A stretch of 64,000 nucleotides of DNA, from the NCBI RefSeq assembly GCF_000023465.1, contig NC_014041.1, forward strand, positions 3,292,001-3,356,000, read 5' to 3'. This DNA comes from Zunongwangia profunda SM-A87 (GTDB taxonomy: Bacteria > Bacteroidota > Bacteroidia > Flavobacteriales > Flavobacteriaceae). The notes under the pieces are model-generated. The model was not told the origin of the DNA and did no database searches. It worked only from the letters and a program-made list of their open reading frames with translations. The first letter of the stretch is position 1. Each line of letters starts with the position of its first letter. Below are positions 45,757 to 55,281 of this stretch, one piece after another. The translations under genes were made by a program, and so were the position numbers.

Positions 45757-46476
45757 TTAATTATCGAAGCCAATTTGTTCTATATTAAAATAAGTATCTG
45801 CCATGTCAGTAAGTACACTTAAACTTACTGTAGACCGAATTCTAAATTCCAAAGTTTCCCCTTTTTCCAGCCTTACCAGCCCGTTTATTACCCGTGAAGG
45901 AGGATTTACTCCTACATCTATTAAATTTAGCAGATTAACCCGAATATTGGAATAATAGTCTCTGGCAATATAAGTTTCCTGGCCACCTAAATTTCGTTTT
46001 ACGGCAGCTATTCCTATATCGCCAATAAAAATTTGATTCATTGTTATTTTTGCATCAATCCGATATATACCAGAAGACTTAGCTGTAAATATATTACTGC
46101 TTGTATTAAACTCTGAGTTGCTATCAAATTCTGTATTATTAAATCTCAATTTTTGCCAGGAATTCAAGCTTATATTTAAACTTAATATGGCGTTTGTGGT
46201 AGACATTCCTCCTTTTACGATGGTCTTGCCTACTGCATTTATTACCTTAACAGCGGGTATCCGCTTTACTATTCCTTGTCCATCAATAACTAAAATAGAA
46301 TCTTTAGCACTGGCCAGGCCCCCTATTGGTGTAGTGCCGATCCTCAGTGTACCATTAACATCTAATTTAGCTTTGGGATTCGTTGTTCCTATACCTACCT
46401 GACTATAAATTGAATCACTTAAAAGCATTAGGATAGACAGGATTAAAAATTGATAAATTTTATGTTGTGTTTTCAT
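45757..46476 (-). CDS. Secreted C1q-like-domain protein
   Basis: The 239-residue protein has a signal peptide (about 1-26, ending IYSQ), then VGIGTTNPKAKLDVNGTLRIG, a motif seen in Bacteroidetes surface proteins and tail-fibre-like N-termini, and a C-terminal jelly-roll resembling C1q/TNF domains (GIYRIDAKITM, LEKGETLEFRIRS, YFNIEQIGF). It is the last gene of the adhesin operon, 12 bp after the OmpA/PD40 gene, so it is probably an accessory surface component. The binding partner is unknown. The domain call rests on pattern, not a search. Confidence 0.75.
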   Translation of the reverse strand: MKTQHKIYQFLILSILMLLSDSIYSQVGIGTTNPKAKLDVNGTLRIGTTPIGGLASAKDSILVIDGQGIVKRIPAVKVINAVGKTIVKGGMSTTNAILSLNISLNSWQKLRFNNTEFDSNSEFNTSSNIFTAKSSGIYRIDAKITMNQIFIGDIGIAAVKRNLGGQETYIARDYYSNIRVNLLNLIDVGVNPPSRVINGLVRLEKGETLEFRIRSTVSLSVLTDMADTYFNIEQIGFDN

Positions 46477-46488
46477 AAGCGCTCTTTT

Positions 46489-48408
46489 TTATTTTACGAT
46501 AATAAAATTAGATCTGCGATTTTCTTCATGTTCTTCGTCATTACACTCTACACCATTAACACAGCGGTTAAGGATTTCTATTTCTCCGTAGCCTTTGATG
46601 CTTACAATTCGGTTTTCAGCAATACCTCTCGAGATTAGATAGTTTTTAGTTGATTTTGCGCGATTTTGAGATAACAATAAATTATAGGTATCACTGCCCC
46701 GGGAATCGGTATGGGACTCGATTTTAATCTTCATCTCGGGAAAACTTTCCAATACATAAACAATATGATCTAGCTGTTTTGCCGCTCTGGGCCTGATATC
46801 ATATTCATTAAATTCAAAAAATATAGGATCGATCTTTATTTTCTCTTCATCTCCATCAATTTCTACTAAATCGTTGTAAGAAGAGAGTAGAAAGTTTACG
46901 CCATCCAACGTATCGCGGTGTACATTTCCTGTAGTAATCGATTTTACAGCTATAGAATAGTTATTTTTGGTACCAGTAACTAAGAATGTATTATTACAGG
47001 GAACTTGTGCTAAATAGATTCCCTTGCTATCGGTCATCACCGTTTTTATCTTGGTATCGAACTGATTTTTGATGATTACAGATGCATTCGCTAGTGGTTT
47101 CTTAGTAAGCGAATCCAAAACTTTTCCCGCCATCAATTGATAACAGGAACGGGTAAAATAGTAAATATCATCATCACCTTTACCCATACTTCGGTTAGAC
47201 GACATATAACCTTCTTCTTGATTTTCAGCAATGATATACGAAAAATCATCCTTACTGCTATTAACAGGTTTTCCTAAATTCTGCGGAACACTAAACCGAA
47301 AATCCCCCAAATTTTTAGCCTGGAAAATATCCAAACCACCTAAACCATAATGCCCGTCTGAAGAAAAATATAAAACATCATTCTGATAATATGGAAACAT
47401 CTCCCGACCTTCGGTATTGATTTGAGCCCCAAGGTTTTTTGGTAGTGTCATACTACCATCTGGATTTAGTTGAACCATATAAAGATCTGTATCTCCAAAT
47501 CCCCCTGGCATATCCGAGACAAAAAATAAATATTTCCCATCTGCACTAAGCGCCGGATGTCCAACCGAATACTCCTTGCTATTAAAAATTAGGTCTTCTA
47601 TACCCTCAACTTCACCTTCTACAATATGCCCTCGCATCACATGAAAATTATTCACCCCGTTTTTATTAGACCATTTGTTATTTTTGCTCATGTTAGTGGT
47701 GTAATAAATGGTATCCAATGCGTTAGAAAATGCTATAGTTGCATCGTGATAACGCGAAGCTAAACCTTCCATAAACAGTTGTTCATTTATAAGCTCGCCG
47801 TTATTTTTAGTGCGATCAGCGATATACAGGTCTAAATATGGCTGCTGATTCCATACATATATTTTATTACTAGTTTCATTATTTTTTTTGCTTGAAGAAT
47901 ACACTAACTGATCGCCATAAAATGCAGCACCGAAATCTGAATTCTCACTATTAATCGATAAATTATAAAGCACGTAATCTGAACTTTCTTCCTTCAAATC
48001 GCGGAGTTCTTTTCTCTGCTCTTTAAACCGATTGATAAGCATAGGATTTTTTTGACGTTTTAAATAAATTTCAGCTAACGCGTCAGCTTTTTCATAATCC
48101 TGCACACCACGCAAAGTTTGGATATACTTAAACAAATACTCGTTTTCCATCGCCTCTCCCTGGATTTTGTACAATTGGGCATACCATTTTAAAGCCTGTG
48201 GGATCTTACTAATAAAATAGTGAGCATCCCCGGCATTCTTAAGGGTTTCTATTTCTCTTTTATCAGTTTTTTCTAAATAATCATCATAAACTTTTGCGGC
48301 CTCTATATAATTCATCTCCTCAAATAATTGATCAGCATGCTTCACACGCTGTGCCTGAAGCGATATACCCAGAATCAAAAAAATCGATATTATATAGTAG
48401 TTTTTCAT
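46489..48408 (-). CDS. TPR-PD40-OmpA envelope protein (T9SS-associated type)
   Basis: The 639-residue protein has a signal peptide (ending SLQAQ, about 20), TPR-like helices (about 22-125), a PD40/WD40-like beta propeller (about 150-420, with GHPALSADGKYLFFVSDMPGG and DVLYFSSDGHYGLGGLDIF), a carboxypeptidase-D-like domain (about 430-500) and a C-terminal OmpA domain (about 525-639, ESHTDSRGSDTYN). This architecture is that of PorE-like proteins and others co-encoded with PorP/SprF. It probably ties the secretion or adhesin complex to peptidoglycan. It follows the SprF gene by 11 bp. Confidence 0.9.
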   Translation of the reverse strand: MKNYYIISIFLILGISLQAQRVKHADQLFEEMNYIEAAKVYDDYLEKTDKREIETLKNAGDAHYFISKIPQALKWYAQLYKIQGEAMENEYLFKYIQTLRGVQDYEKADALAEIYLKRQKNPMLINRFKEQRKELRDLKEESSDYVLYNLSINSENSDFGAAFYGDQLVYSSSKKNNETSNKIYVWNQQPYLDLYIADRTKNNGELINEQLFMEGLASRYHDATIAFSNALDTIYYTTNMSKNNKWSNKNGVNNFHVMRGHIVEGEVEGIEDLIFNSKEYSVGHPALSADGKYLFFVSDMPGGFGDTDLYMVQLNPDGSMTLPKNLGAQINTEGREMFPYYQNDVLYFSSDGHYGLGGLDIFQAKNLGDFRFSVPQNLGKPVNSSKDDFSYIIAENQEEGYMSSNRSMGKGDDDIYYFTRSCYQLMAGKVLDSLTKKPLANASVIIKNQFDTKIKTVMTDSKGIYLAQVPCNNTFLVTGTKNNYSIAVKSITTGNVHRDTLDGVNFLLSSYNDLVEIDGDEEKIKIDPIFFEFNEYDIRPRAAKQLDHIVYVLESFPEMKIKIESHTDSRGSDTYNLLLSQNRAKSTKNYLISRGIAENRIVSIKGYGEIEILNRCVNGVECNDEEHEENRRSNFIIVK

Positions 48409-48419
48409 AGCGATTAAGA

Positions 48420-49358
48420 TTAGAAAAAGCGAGGAGATTTAATTTTATTATTCCCTTTCAAAAGGTCAAAACGCAATAGAATCTCGTGAGTACCATCATT
48501 ATACTTAGTAAAATCTGTAGTGGTGTAATCATATGAGTAGCCGACAAACAAACTTCTGGAGATTTGAAAACCAGCCAGCAGGCTTACCGAGTCGTTCCAA
48601 CGATAAGCCGCTCCTAAATTCAGAAATTCCTGTAATAAAAAATTTGCTGATACATCTACAGAGACCGGTGCACCGCTAACGGCCTTCACTAAAAAAGCAG
48701 GCTTAAGTTTCAAGTTTCTATTGATATCGAATACATACCCTCCCATTATGAAATAATGTAAACGATTGGAAAGAACCGCCTCCTGTATATCATCATAATA
48801 ATCTGAGCGGATAAAATTGGGGATCGATGCTCCAATATACCAGCGATCAGAATACCAATAAGCACCTGCCCCCAGTGAAGGCATGATCCTACTGTCGATA
48901 TTGTTATTTAAAAGTACATCTTCTGGATCGTAAAATCGTCCTTTACTCCAATCTACATTTAAAACACGGGCGCCCCCCTTTACTCCAAAGGCAAGCTTAG
49001 TGTAATATCCGGTTTGAATAGTATAAGAGAAATTAGCATCAGCAAAGACTTCGCTCGAAGGACCAAGTTTATCATTCACGATATTAAGTCCCAACCCCAT
49101 TTTTTCATTTCGAAGTGGAGAATGCATACTAAAGTTTTGAGTCTCTGGAGCTCCATCCACACCCACCCACTGGCTACGATAAAGCAATAGTGCTTGCAAG
49201 CTTCCCGTGCTTCCCGCATAAGCAGGGTTAATTGACATGGTATTAAACATATACTGTGTATAGTGTGGATCCTGCTGTGCTATCACCTCTTTTGTTAGCA
49301 TGAGCATAAGGAGAACAAAGCAGGATTTTAAGTTTTTATATATATAAGCTGTATTCAT
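48420..49358 (-). CDS. PorP/SprF family T9SS membrane protein
   Basis: The 312-residue outer-membrane protein has a signal peptide (ending EVIAQ, about 28) and the PorP/SprF start QDPHYTQYMFNTMSINPAYAGSTG. It forms a beta barrel of about 14 strands. SprF in Flavobacterium johnsoniae is needed for secretion and surface display of SprB, and type B CTD adhesins usually have their own SprF-like partner next door. Here it lies 39 bp downstream of the 1800-residue adhesin, so it is most likely that adhesin's dedicated factor. Confidence 0.94.
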   Translation of the reverse strand: MNTAYIYKNLKSCFVLLMLMLTKEVIAQQDPHYTQYMFNTMSINPAYAGSTGSLQALLLYRSQWVGVDGAPETQNFSMHSPLRNEKMGLGLNIVNDKLGPSSEVFADANFSYTIQTGYYTKLAFGVKGGARVLNVDWSKGRFYDPEDVLLNNNIDSRIMPSLGAGAYWYSDRWYIGASIPNFIRSDYYDDIQEAVLSNRLHYFIMGGYVFDINRNLKLKPAFLVKAVSGAPVSVDVSANFLLQEFLNLGAAYRWNDSVSLLAGFQISRSLFVGYSYDYTTTDFTKYNDGTHEILLRFDLLKGNNKIKSPRFF

Positions 49359-49397
49359 AATTCTATGTTTTCTTTAAGATTTAATTTTATTGATACA

Positions 49398-52300
49398 TTA
49401 TCTCATTATATATAACCATCCCTGGATGTTTACATCTTCTACTTCTCCTCTTCCATCTACCTTTAGGACATAGTAATAAGTTCCTACCGGTAAAGGCTTG
49501 TTGGTGAATATCGCACCTTTATTTGCCGTGCCATCCCAATCATTTTGGTATCCCCTGGTTTCATATACCAGATCTCCGTAGCGATTGTAAACCTCTAACT
49601 TGTTATTTGGATAATTCTCAATACAATCAATTCTGAATACGTCGTTGGATCCATCATTATTGGGAGTAAATTCATTATAAACAAGAAGACAAATTGGATT
49701 AATTGTAATTTGCGCCTCATTATTAGCGGCATTAATATCTACTGGATCGCTAGATACGAGTTCTACCATATTCATATAATCGTCGCCTTCTAACACTTCT
49801 ACCGTGACGCGAACTTCTGCGAACGCATTGGCTCTTAGCATTGGTATGCTCCATTCCTTACTTACCATACTGAATTCGCCCATTGCAGCGGTTACCGATT
49901 TTAATCGATATCCTGAATCAATTATATCACGAATCATGATATCCCTGAAATCACTATTCCCCAGATTATCAACCCTAATCGTGAAGGTAATATCATCACC
50001 AATCATTGGCGAGAGGTTATCTACGGAAATACTCAATGCAAGGTCTGAACAGTTGACTACGTTCACATCAATCATTTCCATAAGTTCTGTTGAGCAATTA
50101 CCAGTATCCATGTATGAAACACTTACTGAAGTATTTAAAAGGCTTGTCCATCTTACGGTAACTGAATTATCAGACAATTCTCCGCCAGCTACAATTTCAC
50201 CTCCATCAATATCCCACAAGTAATCTTCTTTACCGGAATCGGTAGTGTAAGTTACTTCCTGCATTAAACAAATTCCGTCTAAAAGACCATCTATAGTTGG
50301 TGCTATGTTTGTAGCTAAATTCACCCTTACCGCTAATAAGTCATTACTTGCACAGCCACTGGATGGATCAAAACCAGCATAATAGGTCATTCCATCTACC
50401 AGAATTTCTGTATCATCGAGTAAGGTATCCCCTTCTTCATCAGCATACCATACCACATTGCCTTCATTGGTCATCAAATCGGCTACCGTGGCTTCTCCAC
50501 AAAAACTTTGGGTAGCCATATCCGTTGTAGGGGTTCCCGGATCGCTAACATTAACGGTAATCATTGCCGCTTCACCCGGTAGGTTTTCACATACACCGTC
50601 TCCGCTTACCGTTACATAGTAAGTGGTTGTTTGCGTGGGCATCACTTCTAAGTCGGTCAGTTCCATAGTCAGATCAGCATCTGTATAAAAGGTAAATACT
50701 GGATTCGTTATTGAGCTACTTGCCGCCAGTTCTACACTGCCGCCAGCACAGATATCGAAGTTCGTAGTCAACAGATCATCGGCGGTCGCAGTTGGTTGAA
50801 TCTCCACCCTTACCGCTAATAAATCATTACTTGCACAGCCACTGGATGGATCAAAACCAGCATAATAGGTCATTCCATCTACCAGAATTTCTGTATCATC
50901 GAGTAAGGTATCCCCTTCTTCATCAGCATACCATACCACATTGCCTTCATTGGTCATCAAATCGGCTACCGTGGCTTCTCCACAAAAACTTTGGGTAGCC
51001 ATATCCGTTGTAGGGGTTCCCGGATCGCTAACATTAACGGTAATCATTGCCGCTTCACCCGGTAGGTTTTCACATACACCGTCTCCGCTTACCGTTACAT
51101 AGTAAGTGGTTGTTTGCGTGGGCATCACTTCTAAGTCGGTCAGTTCCATAGTCAGATCAGCATCTGTATAAAAGGTAAATACTGGATTCGTTATTGAGCT
51201 ACTTGCCGCCAGTTCTACACTGCCGCCAGCACAGATATCGAAATTCGTAGTCAACAGATCACCGGCGGTCGCAGTTGGTTGAATCTCCACCCTTACCGCT
51301 AATAAGTCATTACTTGCACAGCCACTGGATGGATCAAAACCAGCATAATAGGTCATTCCATCTACCAGAACTTCTGTATCATCGAGTAAGGTATCCCCTT
51401 CTTCATCAGCATACCATACCACATTGCCTTCATTGGTCATCAAATCGGCTACCGTGGCTTCTCCACAAAAACTTTGGGTAGCCATATCCGTTGTAGGGGT
51501 TCCCGGATCGCTAACATTAACGGTAATCATTGCCGCTTCACCCGGTAGGTATTCACATACACCGTCTCCGCTTACCGTTACATAGTAAGTGGTTGTTTGC
51601 GTGGGCATCACTTCTAAGTCGGTCAGTTCCATAGTCAGATCAGCATCTGTATAAAAGGTAAATACTGGATTCGTTATTGAGCTACTTGCCGCCAGTTCTA
51701 CACTGCCGCCAGCACAGATATCGAAATTCGTAGTCAACAGATCACCGGCGGTCGCAGTTGGTTGAATCTCCACCCTTACCGCTAATAAGTCATTACTTGC
51801 ACAGCCACTGGATGGATCAAAACCAGCATAATAGGTCATTCCATCTACCAGAACTTCTGTATCATCGAGTAAGGTATCCCCTTCTTCATCAGCATACCAT
51901 ACCACATTGCCTTCATTGGTCATCAAATCGGCTACCGTGGCTTCTCCACAAAAACTTTGGGTAGCCATATCCGTTGTAGGGGTTCCCGGATCGCTAACAT
52001 TAACGGTAATCATTGCCGCTTCACCCGGTAGGTTTTCACATACACCGTCTCCGCTTACCGTTACATAGTAAGTGGTTGTTTGCGTGGGCATCACTTCTAA
52101 GTCGGTCAGTTCCATAGTCAGATCAGCATCTGTATAAAAGGTAAATACTGGATTCGTTATTGAGCTACTTGCCGCCAGTTCTACACTGCCGCCAGCACAG
52201 ATATCGAAGTTCGTAGTCAACAGATCACCGGCGGTCGCAGTTGGTAGTACATCTACTTCAAATGGAATTCTTTCCTGAATCAGACAACTATTCCGGGTAA

Positions 52301-54800
52301 TTTCTAAATAAAATATTTGGCTGGTATTTATTTCTGACGTTGTAAAACTTCCGCCCGTGGCCAATAGAGTTCCTCCCGTTGGAGCATCGTACCAAGAGTA
52401 TGATAATCCTGTTTCGGTTATGATATCAAAATTTATTGTTTCTCCGGCACATATTTCTACGATATCATTATCGACTTCCACTTCTGGCACCACAATATAG
52501 GCGCCATAGATATCTACACTGGTCAGGGCCGATACCAATCCCATATTACGGATCTCTACCCTGTCATAAGTGTTCTTTGCTTCGAAAATTGCATTGAACC
52601 TATTGCCAGACAGCAGACTTAAGTTCACTAAGGCATCATTAACATTTAATTGTTGTACCTGGGTCGTCCCGTTATACAAAGTCACCTGTATTCCGCCAAG
52701 TACCCCTATATCTGCAAGGCCTCCCGGAACAGCCAGATCCAAACGAATACTGTCGCCCGAAACTCCTGACTGTGGAAAAATAAGCTCCTGATATACCGAA
52801 CCACTAACCCCTACTCCAAGGGTCAACCGGCTAAAATTATTGGGATCATTGTCCACGGCATTACCCGCATTGCTTACCCCACAACCTATACATAAAAGCC
52901 CGGAAATACCGTTGCCCTGTGCATTTGCTGCCGAACAATCCACAAGCGCTTCGATAGCTTCAACCACAAGAGTTACCTGGGTTGCTGTAGAGACCTGATT
53001 GGTAACAGGATCCCGTGATATTACCTCATAGGTGTAAGTCCCAGGTACCAGTGTGGATGGGGTCGTAAACTGATCCCCAACAAAAACTTCATCGCCTTGC
53101 TCATCAAACCATACATAGTCTACAGGGGAAGGATTATCACTACTGGCCATAAAACTTACGCTCTCCCCTTCTGAAATCGTCGCAGTAGCAGGTACCACTT
53201 TGGGTGGTAATAAATCCCCAAGTAAGGTAATGTTCGCACTCGTGGGTAAACTTATACATCCTGATCCGGAAACCGCTACTACACTATAACCGGACGAGGC
53301 GGTTACATCGGTTAGTTCATACGTCTCCCCCGTATGGACTATAGTGGATGTATCCCCCTCTGCATACCAGTTATAGGTTAGGCCAGTATCAGCATCGGCA
53401 ACCTCAAAAGTTACATCTCCACCTGAGGCTACTTCAATAGAGCTTTCTACCAGTTGCGGTGCATCCGGAAGCGCTTCAACTTCTACACTTATCATTGTAG
53501 GTTCTGATTCCGTGGTACAACCTGCAAGGCTCTGGCTAACATAATAGCTATAGCTTCCCGAAGAAACATCGGATAGCTCATAATCCGTACCCGTATAGAC
53601 CGGACTGCCACCACTGGATACAGAATACCACCGATAGGTGGAACCCGGCATAGGGCTTACCACAGATAAAGTCAAATCACCACCAGCACATAATTCCGCA
53701 ATGCCACCCACAAGGGAAGGGGAAGTTAGCTCGGGTTTTGACGGGCTCTGCCCTATTTCATAAATATTTAAACCACTTAATGTCTCCAATAATCCACGAC
53801 CAACGCTTATGCGTATCTTATCAAAAGATTGACTTATAGGCACGCTCAAAACTTGCTTATCAGAGCTTCCTCCTAATAAGGATAAACTAACTAACGAACT
53901 TCCTAAATCAATATCTGCTAGTTCCTGTCCGTTTAAAAAGGCCTTAATTTCAACTGAGGATGATAATAGACTAAGATCTAATAGCCCAGTAGCCTGACCT
54001 TGCAGAACAATCCTCGCTGATTCCCCAGGTAAACTATTTCTATTAAAAGGCACTTCTAAAAAGGCTTCTTCTAACAAGCTTACATTCGCCCTTAGCTCAG
54101 CACGTGAATTATCATCTCCATCTATAGCATTTGAAGGATTTCTTACCACATTTAATAAACTAGCTACATCCAGGCCATTCCCACTAACACCATATAATAT
54201 ATCCAAGGCTTCAGGACAACCAGTTTCTCCGGTATATTCATAATAAAAAGCCTCATAAACATTGAAGCTTGCGGCTAGACCTCCTAATGAGATCTTTACC
54301 CCATCATACGCTACTGATGGTATAAATGTTATTTCTCTTTGTTGTGGCCCTGATAATAAACTTGCTAAACTGCTTAGGCGGACTTCATTACCAACGGTGT
54401 TTCCTGTATTATTTATGGCACTCCCAACACCGTTAACGGCCTGTATAGTTACATTGTCTAACAGGGATAGTAATTGACTCTCTGATCCTACTTTTAGAGT
54501 TACCGGAGTACCTGCCGGAAGTTCTTTTCCAAATCTTAAACGTAATGAAGCCCTTGAAGAACCGGATAAAGATAACAAGGTATTCATTTGAGCATAAGTT
54601 TCCAGATTTTGATCTACAGCTGCATTTGCATTCTTTATATCTCTATTTAAAAGTACAGTGCTACTTGCTTGAAAAGTAGTTGCATACTTTCGCTCTTTAA
54701 TATCTTGTGCAGAGCAAATCGTTGAAAAACTTAGCAGAAATAATAAAAATATAGAATAATAGGCTATTCCATATTGGGTTAGTAGTTTAGTTAATTTCAT
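49398..54800 (-). CDS. Giant repeat adhesin with T9SS type B sorting domain
   Basis: This 1800-residue surface protein has a signal peptide (about 1-31, ending ICSAQ). Domain order as I read it: two related beta-sandwich modules (about 35-195 and 195-360), three Ig/PKD-like domains (about 365-620), a third related module (about 622-775), one Ig-like domain (about 780-850), four tandem 161-residue units (853-1496, each apparently two Ig-like domains), a PKD-like domain, a DUF11-like domain (about 1590-1695), and a gliding-motility-type CTD (about 1700-1800, VYNEFTPNNDGSNDVF and YNRYGDLVYE). The last marks type IX secretion with type B sorting, as in SprB. The PorP/SprF gene follows. Role: adhesion or gliding; ligand unknown. 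The four units are almost identical, a sign of recent duplication or gene conversion. Confidence 0.93.
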   Translation of the reverse strand: MKLTKLLTQYGIAYYSIFLLFLLSFSTICSAQDIKERKYATTFQASSTVLLNRDIKNANAAVDQNLETYAQMNTLLSLSGSSRASLRLRFGKELPAGTPVTLKVGSESQLLSLLDNVTIQAVNGVGSAINNTGNTVGNEVRLSSLASLLSGPQQREITFIPSVAYDGVKISLGGLAASFNVYEAFYYEYTGETGCPEALDILYGVSGNGLDVASLLNVVRNPSNAIDGDDNSRAELRANVSLLEEAFLEVPFNRNSLPGESARIVLQGQATGLLDLSLLSSSVEIKAFLNGQELADIDLGSSLVSLSLLGGSSDKQVLSVPISQSFDKIRISVGRGLLETLSGLNIYEIGQSPSKPELTSPSLVGGIAELCAGGDLTLSVVSPMPGSTYRWYSVSSGGSPVYTGTDYELSDVSSGSYSYYVSQSLAGCTTESEPTMISVEVEALPDAPQLVESSIEVASGGDVTFEVADADTGLTYNWYAEGDTSTIVHTGETYELTDVTASSGYSVVAVSGSGCISLPTSANITLLGDLLPPKVVPATATISEGESVSFMASSDNPSPVDYVWFDEQGDEVFVGDQFTTPSTLVPGTYTYEVISRDPVTNQVSTATQVTLVVEAIEALVDCSAANAQGNGISGLLCIGCGVSNAGNAVDNDPNNFSRLTLGVGVSGSVYQELIFPQSGVSGDSIRLDLAVPGGLADIGVLGGIQVTLYNGTTQVQQLNVNDALVNLSLLSGNRFNAIFEAKNTYDRVEIRNMGLVSALTSVDIYGAYIVVPEVEVDNDIVEICAGETINFDIITETGLSYSWYDAPTGGTLLATGGSFTTSEINTSQIFYLEITRNSCLIQERIPFEVDVLPTATAGDLLTTNFDICAGGSVELAASSSITNPVFTFYTDADLTMELTDLEVMPTQTTTYYVTVSGDGVCENLPGEAAMITVNVSDPGTPTTDMATQSFCGEATVADLMTNEGNVVWYADEEGDTLLDDTEVLVDGMTYYAGFDPSSGCASNDLLAVRVEIQPTATAGDLLTTNFDICAGGSVELAASSSITNPVFTFYTDADLTMELTDLEVMPTQTTTYYVTVSGDGVCEYLPGEAAMITVNVSDPGTPTTDMATQSFCGEATVADLMTNEGNVVWYADEEGDTLLDDTEVLVDGMTYYAGFDPSSGCASNDLLAVRVEIQPTATAGDLLTTNFDICAGGSVELAASSSITNPVFTFYTDADLTMELTDLEVMPTQTTTYYVTVSGDGVCENLPGEAAMITVNVSDPGTPTTDMATQSFCGEATVADLMTNEGNVVWYADEEGDTLLDDTEILVDGMTYYAGFDPSSGCASNDLLAVRVEIQPTATADDLLTTNFDICAGGSVELAASSSITNPVFTFYTDADLTMELTDLEVMPTQTTTYYVTVSGDGVCENLPGEAAMITVNVSDPGTPTTDMATQSFCGEATVADLMTNEGNVVWYADEEGDTLLDDTEILVDGMTYYAGFDPSSGCASNDLLAVRVNLATNIAPTIDGLLDGICLMQEVTYTTDSGKEDYLWDIDGGEIVAGGELSDNSVTVRWTSLLNTSVSVSYMDTGNCSTELMEMIDVNVVNCSDLALSISVDNLSPMIGDDITFTIRVDNLGNSDFRDIMIRDIIDSGYRLKSVTAAMGEFSMVSKEWSIPMLRANAFAEVRVTVEVLEGDDYMNMVELVSSDPVDINAANNEAQITINPICLLVYNEFTPNNDGSNDVFRIDCIENYPNNKLEVYNRYGDLVYETRGYQNDWDGTANKGAIFTNKPLPVGTYYYVLKVDGRGEVEDVNIQGWLYIMR
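50313..52244 (-). repeat. Four tandem 483-bp repeats within the adhesin gene
   Basis: Units run 52244-51762, 51761-51279, 51278-50796 and 50795-50313 (- strand order). Each encodes 161 residues from PTATAGDLLTTNF to LLAVRVEIQ. The protein copies differ at only a handful of positions: Asn/Tyr in CENLPGE, Val/Ile in DDTEVLV, Gly/Asp in TAGDLL (unit 4), and the last few residues of unit 4. Silent differences are also few. Confidence 0.97.
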
Positions 54801-55281
54801 ACACCTGAGATTTTTTGACGTATTAAAACCCAGATTAGCATGTACATAATATTCCTACCCCAGCTCTAAAACTAAAGCCAAGTATAAAATTGGAACTATC
54901 CAATTTATTACCTAAATGAATAAAACTTAAAGTAATACTAATCTATACCTAATCTATTTAGGAGGTTATAAATTAATCCTCTAGTAGGGTTTAGAGGTTG
55001 GAGTTAATAATGGGGAGAAAAATTAACTCAGGTTTTATTAAAAATTAATATGATAACAAATATGTAGAAGTGTTTTTATATTCTTAACATGTAGTCACTT
55101 CTATTATTAATCGAACATATTTTTTTCAATTTAAATACTGACTTAAAAATAGATCTTTACTTGTAAAAAGTAAAGAAAACAGCTGCGACAAAAGTACGAC
55201 CATCATTTAAAAAGCTAATAATCAAAATATTAAAAATAAATATTTGTAAGATTAAACATACATTTAAATATCAATTAAGAA
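54801..55281. other. Gene-less region upstream of the adhesin operon
   Basis: These 481 bp are AT-rich and have no open frame. They should hold the adhesin operon promoter (- strand) and the 3' end region of the TPR-HTH gene. TATACTTG on the - strand near 54890 is a weak -7 candidate. A short GAGG/CCTC hairpin lies near 54960-54985. Confidence 0.45.

Noticed and set aside
50313..52244. CRISPR-like or satellite repeat array
   Set aside because: The repeats are 483 bp, contiguous without spacers, and keep one reading frame inside the adhesin gene.
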